A DNA stretch of 64,000 nt, taken from contig OZ316899.1 in NCBI GenBank assembly GCA_973895155.1, positions 12,524,001-12,588,000 of the forward strand, given 5' to 3'. Below the pieces are notes generated by a model, which was not told the origin of the DNA, made no database searches, and worked only from the letters and a program-made list of their open reading frames with translations. This document shows, in pieces, positions 19,901 through 29,063 of this stretch. Both the position numbers and the translations under genes were made by a program. Position 1 is the first letter of the stretch. The number at the start of each line of letters is the position of its first letter. This stretch comes from Marsupella aquatica (taxonomy: Eukaryota > Marchantiophyta).

Positions 19901-22670
19901 TGTGGTGCGTCCCATGGCTCCCTAAACCCAAGAAACCCCCCAGCTCAAGCCGATTCCCGCAGGTTTCGCGCTTGGCGAGGCCGTTTCCGCGGCTTAGCGG
20001 CATGGGACGCTGCTAACCTTCTACTACTACTATTAACATTTTACACACATATACTGGACAGATCCTTCATCGGGTCATGAGATACGTAGCCGGCCTAATC
20101 TAGGCCTTCCCTTGTCTTCCCCTCCGTCTTGTTAGGTATGTTTGGATTCCGCCGCCGGAATGATCCCCAATAGGCTTGGTTAAGCCGCTAAGACCTCTCT
20201 CAGCTCGACACATCCAACTCTCACTCCCCTGCTTACTTTCCTTCCTTCTGTTGTTGATGTGGGCACTCTTCACACAAGTTAATGCGACACACAAATAGCA
20301 AAATGACTCCTTCTGACTGAGTCATACCATGCACTTGCCATACAAACAGTACATCTCATACACAAGCTCTGCAAACTAAGCCGTGAGGCCAACTCTATTC
20401 AGCTCTTAGGCATGAGGAAACATGAATATACACAAGGGTCACTGTATGACTAACCGAGAGCTTCCCTTACTACTTGATCCCAGCCCGGCTGGTGCAAACT
20501 AAAAACTTGCTAAAGAAGAGGCCCTGAGCTCCCCGCTGCCCAGGTACTTATCCTGGTAGTGGATCCGCCTAATTCTTTGCAGCGTAAGCCTAATCTACCT
20601 AACAGTAATCTACTTGCCCGGATCTACCTATGTACAGCAAGGCAGGAGCACAAGTGTTGCTCCTACCAGTGGAACCGCAATCCCACTAAGCTAAGTGTGA
20701 GGGCCGCTCCTGGTCCTGATCCTAATCCTAAACTTGGAGATCAGCGCCCGCCCTGCCCACTCACGCCTCCTACCTCCACGTCCGCCCTTCCTAAAAGGAA
20801 CGGCGCCCTTGCACCGTCACGACACCGGTGGTGGATCCTCAATGGACACCCCCAACGCTTCCTCCTCAGCCACTGCCGTAGGTTCGTTTTCTGACAGATT
20901 ACCTGCCCTTGACTGAGTCAACTCTCCATCGGCCTGACTGGGTCCACCATCGGCATCGGCTCGGGAATCATTCTCGGCTACGGCCTCAGCCTCGGCTATG
21001 GTCTTAGGGTTTAGGGTCGGCAAGTCTTCCTTCCTTGGCCTAAACACCTGCTCGATCGTAGGGCTAACAGGTGGTTGAGGCTTCTCTGCTACCGGCCTCG
21101 GTGCTGGAGCTTCCTCGGGTGCCCTTACCTGCAAGGGAAGTACTGGGGCAAAGGTCTGTCCTCTGGCATACCGGCACAACAGCGGCATGTGATAGCCAAG
21201 CCGCGACACGCTCCCCATGCCGATTACCTGCTGCTCCTCCTTTAAGATCTTCTTCAATTGGTTGAGGAGGTAGTCCCGGCTTGGGTCTGGCCTCTCTGCC
21301 AGATAGACCTGTGCCTTGCCGATCTCTGCCCTCGGCAAGTTACAGTGCATGGTCACCCTCAAGAAGTCGATAATCTCTCCTATGTGCGGGTTGGTGCAGG
21401 TGTTCCGGAAGAAGCCATTCTTTGTTGATGGCCCGGGGAACGACCGTAACTCCTTGTCAGGCAAGGTCTTCCTGGTATCAACTTTGGTCTTATTGCCTAT
21501 CGGCAAGCCAAACACTTCGGCAATCACCTTGGGAGTAAGATAGAAATCCTTCCCATATATCCTCGTGCAATTGGTCTCGGGTTCCCATGACCCCACGAAT
21601 TCTAATAGGTCTGAATCCGATACCTCCGGCTTCAGCCATGGTAATCTTACAAAGGCCTCTAAGCCGGATCCGGCCATGAAGCCTTGGTACTTCTTGGTCT
21701 GCACGGCCGTAAAGCATGCATCCTCCTCTCGTGCAAAATGTAGTTGCACCTCCACCGGTAGGGTTGCCGCCCAGCCTTTCCAGGTGTCATCCCTGGTTGG
21801 AATGGCCTTGATGGGATCGACCTCCTCCTCTTCGGCTTCTCCCTGCCTCCTGCTCTGTTGCTCGGCTGGCTTCTTTGGTGCCGCCGACCTCGTTCTTTTT
21901 TCCGGGGTGGCTTCATCATTGACGGCTCCCTTCCTCTTCATCTCTGCTGCCGTGGAGGTTTCTCCTAGCACCGTTACCTGGGTCCACCTTTCCGTGCTAC
22001 CCTTTAATTCCCAGTGTATGTCGTTGCAGTTCTTGATGGCGTCTTGAATGCCGATGATGTTGTCTTTGCAAAACAGAAGATCGTCGAGCTGATTGGAAGT
22101 AGGAGTCCACAAGAACTCGTCCTTGATGAGTTCGCCTCCTAAGAAAGCCGTCTTCTGCAGCTCCCACAATCGAGCGAGCTCCTACCGTTCTCAAGTGCCC
22201 TTTCTGATTCCTCGTCCTCGTAAGTCTTGATGTACTCAGTTGCCTGTTCGAACAGGCATCCCCAGAAATGTGCCGCTTGATTGACGTTGCTCATACCCTC
22301 CTTAGGTCGATCATCGGTATCTACTCTCTCCCCGAGTGCTTGCCTAAGCAGCTGACAGTAGTTGGCCTCCCATAGTCGTCTGCCTAGTTCGTGCTCGCAA
22401 ATGAGCCACCATTTCCTGCAAGCGCTCCTTACCCCTCTCCTCTTCCGGTCCTTCCTCCCCTTGATCCTTCCTAGCCGCCGACGCTTAACGCGCCCTAACC
22501 CTAATCGAGTTTTCACCCCCAGCTTCCTTACCTCCGGCCTCGGCCCGGGTTCCATGGTCGCCCCTAATTGTTTATATTTTCCTTGTTTTGTCCCTATACT
22601 AAGGTGTTTCTAGGGTGCATTCCTGCTTTACCCACTTAACTGGCCGAGTGATTCCTGTCTAGGCATCACA
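19901..22670 (-). repeat. 5' LTR of element B (2770 bp, internally deleted)
   Basis: This matches the 3' LTR at both ends but lacks the block equivalent to 6111-8018 (1908 bp). At the junction (21005-21016) are 12 bases of filler, TAGGGTTTAGGG, which with the preceding T give almost two plant telomere units. The deletion joins the LTR-encoded ORF after the module to its acidic C-terminus and removes the coiled coil. Because LTRs are identical at insertion, the deletion arose at or after integration. Confidence 0.88.
20817..22555 (-). pseudogene. Deleted LTR ORF in the 5' LTR of element B
   Basis: An ATG at 22555 (MEPGPRPEVRKLG) opens the same protein as in the 3' LTR. A 1-base loss near 22192 shifts the frame, and the ORF 22169-20817 resumes with WELQKTAFLGGELIKDEF and the module (FYLTPKVIAEVFGLPIG). 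At FRPRKEDLPT the sequence jumps over the telomere-like filler straight to TIAEAEAVAENDSRADADGG. The coiled coil is missing. This copy shows about 450 residues after the frameshift. Confidence 0.75.
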
Positions 22671-22675
22671 GTCCC
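22671..22675. repeat. Right target-site duplication of element B
   Basis: GTCCC directly follows the GCATCACA terminus of element B and pairs with 5001-5005. Confidence 0.9.
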
Positions 22676-23104
22676 CTCTCCCAAATTTTCTTCAATGATT
22701 GGTAATATCAATCCCGGAGCATTGTCCAATGAAAATGTTATAGTCTGGAATGAGAAGTCTTGCCCAAAGGTAGGCATCTCCATGATCAGCAATTTTGCAA
22801 TCTTCTCAATCTTCAAAATGTTGATTCACAACTCCTAGGATCCTTCTCCCATAAATGTTTCATAAATCTTATGGGTAAGCTTGAAAAGTGAAGAGTTGTG
22901 GATCCCATTTCCTCCAATCAGAATAAATTCTCTCTCCTTGGCACCCTTTGCCTTTCTTCCTAGTATCAAAGAAGTCTTAAGTTAGGGAGATAACTTCCCC
23001 ACAAGAACATCCTTGGGGGTGGCTTCTCTCCCCCGTCAAATCCATTCTCCTTTGTCTGGCATTAACGTCCTTTTCTTCTCCAATCTCTTGGTCTCAGGTT
23101 GCTC
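22671..23104 (-). pseudogene. Element A leader with broken coding remnants
   Basis: Sequence between the element A primer-binding site and the element B insertion. On the minus strand it holds two open stretches with protein-like composition. One starts near 22970 and ends about 22840 in the residues YETFMGEGS. The second runs from about 22816 to the B junction and contains MEMPTFGQDFSFQ and IIEENLGEG. If B is removed and one GTCCC kept, the second continues without a stop across the junction to about 4905. This supports a single ancestral sequence now split by B. The product is unknown. No complete gene is visible. Confidence 0.45.
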
Positions 23105-23120
23105 CCCGGCAGCGGCGCCA
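23105..23120 (-). other. Primer-binding site of element A (tRNA-Asp-like)
   Basis: Read on the minus strand immediately inside the LTR end, the sequence is TGGCGCCGCTGCCGGGGA after a short T spacer. It differs by one base from the complement of the plant tRNA-Asp 3' end (known PBS form TGGCGCCGTTGCCGGGGA). This fixes the LTR boundary at 23124 and the element's minus-strand direction. Confidence 0.8.
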
Positions 23121-23123
23121 AAA

Positions 23124-26100
23124 TGTAGAGTAGGGTTTAAGGAAATATGAATTACTTTCCTCTTAAACAACCAGAATTCATTCTCGTTAAGAGCTTGTGA
23201 GACCTAAAAGATTGTATTAATATACTTTGAGATAGTTAAGCTAACCTATCTCAGATTTTAAGCCTTTACCAACATGCTTAGGTCAGGTGGAAGGAGTTTT
23301 TAATACATCCTCAGGTATTGTGATGTTTGTATCATCAACAGTGCAATAATCAATTCTAAAAATATAATAAAACAACCAAAAGCCGGAGGCGTAAAGAGAG
23401 GATTAGGCGAGCCTTAAATGTCTCATCTCCTCTCGCCACTTAGCAATCTGTGACTAAGTTAGGCATGATTAAGAGTCAACAGAGAGTCTGACAAAATTAG
23501 GCTGATGCCTAAAGCTCATCTTTAAAGCCAACCATCTAAGAATTTGTAAAAGATGCATATAAGATAGCCCGTATTAACTTTCTGACCTATGTCAAGACAA
23601 AGGTGGTACTGATTACTTCGAACTAACTTATTCTTCTATTCAATCCTTCGGATTGCTCTTTTAGGACTACACAATTTGTGAGTTCTCGTATGGTGCTTCT
23701 TCCACTAATACTTAATAAGCCATAAGTATTCCATAGTCAACATGAATCTTTAGACCTTTGCATGGACTCAGGCATGCATTTCCAGTCAGCCTAAAGGTTA
23801 ACTATGACATTGCTAGTCACTTTCCATAGATTTTCTAGCAAGAATGGTCACACACTAATGTCCAAACACAAAGCATAGATCACCAAAATTATGAATCTAT
23901 TACTTCTCTTCAAAGAAGGAAACTTTCAAAAGTGAAATGCAAGTCTGAGTAAAATGGTGGAAACTTTCCCTCTTATACTTAGGGACAAGTCTCCTCTAAA
24001 CAAAAGTTGAAGAGGTATGCCCCTTCAATTCCTAATCTAAGTGTAAAAGTAAAAAGTAATGCTAAAGTCTGAAACTAGACTATGAGATAAAGTGCTCAGC
24101 AAAAATTCAAAGTCTAATTCTTCCTATACTAAGTTTTATAGGGCTTCAAACACGAAACAGGATCAAAAACCGGGTGGGAAACCGGATGGGAAGCCGGTTC
24201 AACTTCCGGATGGAATAACTTTTTACTCTTCAAGAGTTGAAGTGTCAGGCTTCACCGACGTGGAGTCTACTGCTGGATCAATGGAGTTGAGAGGGTTTGG
24301 CATGAAAGTGATACCTCCAAAGGTAATAGTAAATGGTGAGGTCGGAATGGGTGGAAAATTGGGTGTAACTGTGGTAGAAGTAATATCAGGATCAGGAGAG
24401 TCAGCCCATCCTTCTGCTGGTGTCACCTGTGGGGATGGAACAGTGACTTTCTCTGCAAATTGAGTCTGCTCCTCATCAGAAAGGTCATAGAATTTTTTCA
24501 GTTCAGCAAGGATAAGCTTGAGGGCAGAGAGGCATTCTTCCACCTTGTCACCATAGTCATGTGCAATTTGGATGACTAAGGGCATGAGAAGGGGATTGGG
24601 AACATCAATGAAGTACTGCCTGAATAGTTGGGTCTGTACCAGGTCCTCTCCCTTGGTTTCTACTAAGGGTTCCAGGTGATCCATAGCTCTGGAAATGTTA
24701 TCGAAGAGTAGTTGCTCCGCTGTGGTCTTCTCCTTTGCCTTGTGCAGCAACTGTTCAAGATGATAGTTCTTCTTCTTCTTCTCTTCCTCTAATGATTTCT
24801 CTAGCTGCTCAATCTTGAACTTGTTCTCATCTCCTTTCATCAGGTCCTCCACTTTCTTCACAAGGTCAGCAGGAGCCACACTAGTCACCTGGGAGAGCCT
24901 TGAGAGCACTGGTTCCATGATTCCCATCTTGGTCTTGATGGTCGAAAGATCCTTGAATAAACAAGAAAAATGGTGTAAGGTAGAGTGTGAAAGACCGGCT
25001 GAAGAGGTAGTAGCGCCACTCATCGGGTAGGAAACCGGGTCAAAAACCGGTTCAGAAGCCGGTTCAGTTTTGTCGAGCTTCCTCTTCTTGGTTGGCCCTA
25101 CAAAGTTGATCTCTTCCGGCTCTGGGTCATCTTCAGACTCTGGTAAGCTCTGAATTTCTGGATCCAAGACTCCATATTTCACATAGCTGCTCTTGGTGCC
25201 AAATGCACTCTTCTCATGTTTGAATAAGGTTTGGTCATGAGAGTATAGATGTACCAAGTAACAGGAGAGAGCAGTGGGGGCTCTGTTGGACAGGGCGGAG
25301 ACCTGCTTCTCTAGAACACTTGAGAAGATAGTAGCCCATGATACCTCTCTGGTTTTGAAGAAGGAAGCAATGATAGTACTTCCTACTTTAAGAATCACCC
25401 TCCTTGGTTTCTCTGGATAGATGAGGGGGACTAGGAATGCCATCACGTTCCTGAGGTCCTTGTGAGTACACTGGTTGATGGTCCATCCTTCTTTGGCATC
25501 CATCTTGCCACCAAAGTATTCCACTGTGAGATTCTCTCCTCTGGGGCAGAAGCCACTCCCTTTCACTGGTAGCTGAAAAGCTTCTCCAACGAATGCCTTG
25601 GTCCAAGCTTCTGGTCGAGCTCGTGCAGTCTTCTGAAATTCTGTGGGAGGAACTCCTGCCAGCACTTCCCTTACCATGTCTTCACTCAGAAATCCCCAAG
25701 TAAGATCCATCAAGGAGGCACAGCCCATTAGTGTAAGATCTTTTCGGAGCTGTTCCTTCTCAGCTGCATCAGTAGGAATGAGGGGTCTCAAGGGCTTCAT
25801 GGTGATCTGAGCCTCCTTCCTCTTTGAACATCGTACTTCAGGCTTTACTGGAGTCCCACTCTGAGTCTTGGAAGAAGGACTGCTCTTGGCACTCTTCATA
25901 CTGCCTGGTAGTTGGAGTAGCAAACAGATTTGAACCGGTGAAGGCAGAAGGTAGGAGCTAGAAGTGAATATAGCCTCTATAATTACTCCGTCGCGTATAT
26001 CAGCCAACCTTCTCCATCTCAGCACACTTTCAGCGAAAACAAACATCCAGCAAGCGAGATATAGCAGAAACCGGTTTGCCACCGGTTCAGTTCCAGTTCA

Positions 26101-26742
26101 GAAACCGGCTCAAGCCCTGGAAGTAGACAACTATCAAAACAGGGGGCCTTAGCGCCAATCTCCACATCCCCAGCCTTCCTTCCAAGCGTAGGAGTAGGCT
26201 GCCACCTCACACGAGTCTGTCAAGGATCTCTTATATCTTTCTCTCACAGAAACTAGAATGGTCCTATAATCCGGACCCAAGATCCTCAACCGGAAGGGAA
26301 GAGCCTCCTTTCTCTACTGCTTCGACAAGCCTATTCACTCGGGAGCTCAAAACTTACTCTGTTCAGCTTTGAGAGGTGTGAGAAGAGCAAAACCAGTTCG
26401 TCCTTAAGAGGGATTCCGGCTCACTGTCAGGAGTCCAATGCTTATGGGTTTTCCCCATGACAAAGAGCGTAGCCTCGGCTTCAAGAACCTGGTGTTAGAT
26501 TTTCTTGATAGCGTCCGGAGACGATTTTATGGCTTCCAGTTCGTGGTCCGGTTTCCTTCTCTTTACCAAGAAATACTTTCTTCCGATTGAGCCTCTTTTC
26601 CTTCTCTTAATCTCTTGAATGGTTGTTAGACTTTCAATAATGGTTTGCTTAGCATTTAAGGTTCTTCTTTCCCGCTTCAAAGGCAAAAAAAATTAAATTT
26701 TTCCACTTTCTTTATTCCTTTCTTCTTAACCATGTTATCACA
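23124..26742 (-). repeat. 5' LTR of element A (about 3.6 kb)
   Basis: On the minus strand it begins TGTGATAACATGG at 26742 and ends CCCTACTCTACA at 23124, giving the TG...CA ends of an LTR. The left edge is supported by the adjoining primer-binding site. The right edge is supported by loss of similarity to LTR fragment C exactly at TG. The start TGTGATAAC resembles TGTGATGCC of element B and TGTGACGCC of insert F, so the families look related. The LTR contains an ORF of about 558 residues. The stretch 23124-24222 (the R/U5 side) and 25900-26742 (the U3 side) show no gene. Confidence 0.65.
24223..25899 (-). CDS. LTR-encoded protein of element A (globular module plus coiled coil)
   Basis: The frame is open from 26082, but the first plausible ATG is at 25899 (MKSAKSSPSSK), giving about 558 residues. 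A globular module of roughly 220 residues contains LTWGFLSEDMVREVL, VGEAFQLPVKG and a later helical stretch. A putative nuclear signal, KKRKLD, comes next. A charged helical segment likely to form a coiled coil follows (IEQLEKSLEEEKKKK), then a Pro/Thr-rich tail. The layout and several motif positions match the LTR ORFs of B and F. The module recalls plant mobile-domain or 'putative plant transposon protein' families, which is a guess. It lies wholly inside an LTR, in the sense direction, and has no internal stop. Function unknown. Confidence 0.6.
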   Translation of the reverse strand: MKSAKSSPSSKTQSGTPVKPEVRCSKRKEAQITMKPLRPLIPTDAAEKEQLRKDLTLMGCASLMDLTWGFLSEDMVREVLAGVPPTEFQKTARARPEAWTKAFVGEAFQLPVKGSGFCPRGENLTVEYFGGKMDAKEGWTINQCTHKDLRNVMAFLVPLIYPEKPRRVILKVGSTIIASFFKTREVSWATIFSSVLEKQVSALSNRAPTALSCYLVHLYSHDQTLFKHEKSAFGTKSSYVKYGVLDPEIQSLPESEDDPEPEEINFVGPTKKRKLDKTEPASEPVFDPVSYPMSGATTSSAGLSHSTLHHFSCLFKDLSTIKTKMGIMEPVLSRLSQVTSVAPADLVKKVEDLMKGDENKFKIEQLEKSLEEEKKKKNYHLEQLLHKAKEKTTAEQLLFDNISRAMDHLEPLVETKGEDLVQTQLFRQYFIDVPNPLLMPLVIQIAHDYGDKVEECLSALKLILAELKKFYDLSDEEQTQFAEKVTVPSPQVTPAEGWADSPDPDITSTTVTPNFPPIPTSPFTITFGGITFMPNPLNSIDPAVDSTSVKPDTSTLEE

Positions 26743-26813
26743 TTGGTTCCGGTAAAGGGGTCTTCCCTTCTGAGTCGGCTTAGGTCGACTTCTGGGGCAG
26801 CGTCCTGTATCGG

Positions 26814-26844
<31 letters not shown>

Positions 26845-28567
26845 ACCGTTCTCTTTTCCTTCTCCAGCAATTTCAGCAGATTTTGCATGCCTGGTTGCTG
26901 CATCGGCAAGTCTTCTTTCCTTGGCCTAAACACCTGCTTGATCGTTGGACTGTCGGGCTGGTTGGGCTTCTCTGGTGCCGGCCTCTGCTTCGGGACCTCC
27001 TCCGGTGCCCTTGCCGATAGGGGAAGTACTGGGGCAAAGATTTGACTTCTGGCATACCGGCACAACAGCGGCATGTGATAGCCAAGCCGGGACACCCTTC
27101 CCACGTCGATCACTTGCTGTTCCTCCTTCAAGATCTTCTTCAGTTGGTTGAGGAGGTACCCGTTGTAATCCCGGCTTGGGTCTGGCCTTTCTGTCAGGTA
27201 GACCTGAGCCTTGCCGATCTCTGCCCTCGGCAAGTTACAGTGCATGGTCACTCGCATTAAATTGATCATCTCTCCATGTGCGGGTTGGTGCAGGTGTTCC
27301 GGAAGAAGCCATTCTTCGTTGATGGTCCTGGGAACGACCAAAACTCATTGTTAGGTAAGGTCTTCCTGGTATCAACCTTGGTCTTATTACCCATCGGCAA
27401 GCCAAACACCTCAGCAATCACCCGGGGAGTGAGATAGAAATCCTTCCCATACACCCTCGTGGAATTGGTCTTGGGTTCCCATGATCCCACAAATTCTAAT
27501 AAGTCTGAGTCCGGCACCTCCGGCTTCAGCCATGGTAATCTTACAAAGGCTTCCAAGCCGGATCCGGCCATGAAGCCTTGGTACTTCTTGGTCTGCATGG
27601 CCATAAAGCATGCATCCTCCTCCCGTGCAAAGTGTAATTGCACTTCCTCCGGTAGGGTCGCCGCCCAGCCTTTCCAGGTGTCATCATTTGTTGGAATGAC
27701 ATTGATGGGATCGACCTCTTCCTCATCGGCTTCTCCCCTTGTCCTGCTCTACTGCTTTGCTAGCTTCCTAGGTGCCGCCGACCTCGTTCTTTTTGCCGGT
27801 GTGGCCTCTTTGTTGTTGTTTCCTTTCCTCTTCATCTCGGCTGCCGTGGATGTTTCTCCTAGAAAGGTTGCCTTTGTCCACCCCTCTGTGTTACCCTTCA
27901 ACTCCCAGTGTAGGTCGTTGCAGCGATTTATGGCGTCCTGGATGCCGACGATTCTGTTTTCGCAAAACAGAAGGTCATCGAGCTGATTGGCAGTAGGAGT
28001 CCACAAGAACTCGGCCTTGATAAGTTCTCCTCCTAAGAAATCTGTCTTCTGCAGTTCCCAGAGCCGAGCGAGCTCCTGCCGTTCTTGAGCTGCTCTCTCC
28101 GATTCTTCATCCTTGTAAGTCCTGACGTACTCACCTGCCCGTTCGAACAGTCATCCCCAAAAATGTGCCGCTTGATTGACGTTGCTCATACCCTCCTTGA
28201 GTCGATCGTTGGTATTTGTTCCCACCCCGAGTGCTTGTCTAAGCAGCTGACAGCATTTGGCCTCCCGTAGTTGTCTGCCCAGTTCGTTCTTGCAAATGAG
28301 CCACTATTCCTCGCGAGCGATCCTTACCCCTCTCCTCCTCTGGTCTCCCCTCCCGTTGGTCACCCCTAGCCGCCGAAGCTTACCGCGCCCTAACCCTAAT
28401 TGTATTCTCTTCCCCGACGTCCTTACTTCCGGCCTCGGCCCGGGTTCCATAATCACCCTTAATTGTTTATATTTTCCTTGTTTTTGGTCCTATACTAAGG
28501 TGTTTCCGGGGTACACTCCTGCTTTACCATGTAAACCGGGCTTAGTGATTCCTGGCTAGGCATCACA
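26743..28567 (-). repeat. LTR fragment C, B-type family, cut by element A
   Basis: On the minus strand it starts TGTGATGCC at 28567 and follows the element B LTR to PFTG at about 26750, where element A's LTR begins. The rest of C presumably lies beyond element A, outside the window. It contains the LTR ORF in decayed form: HFWGCLF region near 28150, WTPTANQLDDLLFC at 28006, the module at 27643-27266 and LPRAEIGKAQVYL at 27341-26712, broken by several frameshifts. The last codons of the 26712 ORF are element A sequence. Confidence 0.8.
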
Positions 28568-28950
28568 AACACTTTGGCAATCACCTGGGGAGTGAGATAG
28601 AAATCCTTCCCATACACCCTTGTGGAATTTGTCTCGAGATTCCATGATCCCACAAATTCTAATAAGTTAGAATCCGGCACCTCCGGCTTCAGCCACGATA
28701 ATTTCACAAAGGCTTCCAAGCCGGATCCGACCATGAAGCCCTGGTACTTCCAAGTCTGCATAGCCGTAAAGCATGCATCCTCCTCTCATGCAAAGTGTAA
28801 TTGCATTTTCTTGCGGAGGGTCGTCGCCCAGCCTCTCCAGGTGTCATCCCTTGTTGGAACGACATTGATGGGGTAGACCTCCTCTTCTTTGGCTTCTCCT
28901 TGCCTCTTGCTTCCTTGGTGCCGCCGACCTCGTTCTCTTTGCAGGGGTGG
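28568..28950 (-). repeat. LTR fragment D, B-type family, cut by fragment C
   Basis: A short piece of another B-type LTR ORF on the minus strand, running from AAPRK-like sequence near 28940 through KYQGFMVGSGLEAFVKL and YGKDFYLTPQVIAKVF, where the C terminus interrupts it. The five bases after C are AACAC, a possible target duplication whose partner is not in view. Its right side ends at the LINE. Confidence 0.75.
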
Positions 28951-29063
28951 CCTGGAGGGTGGGAAGAGAGAACTATGTGGACCCGCGTATTTGATTTACT
29001 AATGGAAGTCGGAGACTGAAACAAACTCTTAAGGAGATTCAAGCCAAGCCAAGGACGACGGAG

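Larger units (their letters stand above)
5006..22670 (-). mobile_element. Complete nested Gypsy element B
   Basis: A full LTR retrotransposon of 17.7 kb on the minus strand, including the 4-kb insert F. Its order is 5' LTR, primer-binding region, gag, zinc knuckles, protease, reverse transcriptase, RNase H, integrase, polypurine tract and 3' LTR. Both outer ends are flanked by GTCCC. Over the first 1.1 kb of shared LTR I count about ten differences by eye, which suggests a fairly young insertion. Integrase ends with a GPF-type module and I see no chromodomain, so it looks like the non-chromovirus (Athila/Tat) side of Gypsy. Several stops in gag and pol make it non-autonomous now. The LTRs are very long and coding. 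Confidence 0.88.
1..26742 (-). mobile_element. Gypsy element A, partial, split by element B
   Basis: A Ty3/Gypsy LTR retrotransposon read on the minus strand. Its order is 5' LTR (26742 to 23124), a primer-binding site resembling the tRNA-Asp complement, a leader, extra ORFs, gag and protease. It runs off the window at position 1 before any reverse transcriptase. Element B (5006-22670) is inserted in its leader: the five bases GTCCC occur on both sides of B, and a reading frame closes up when B is removed. The right LTR edge is called from TG...CA ends and from the point where similarity to LTR fragment C stops. The 3' LTR and the target duplication lie outside the window. Confidence 0.75.

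Noticed and set aside
22628-22816. A 62-residue ORF crossing the right edge of element B
   Set aside because: It has no ATG at the listed start and its last residues belong to the B terminus. The true continuation is across the insertion at 5000.
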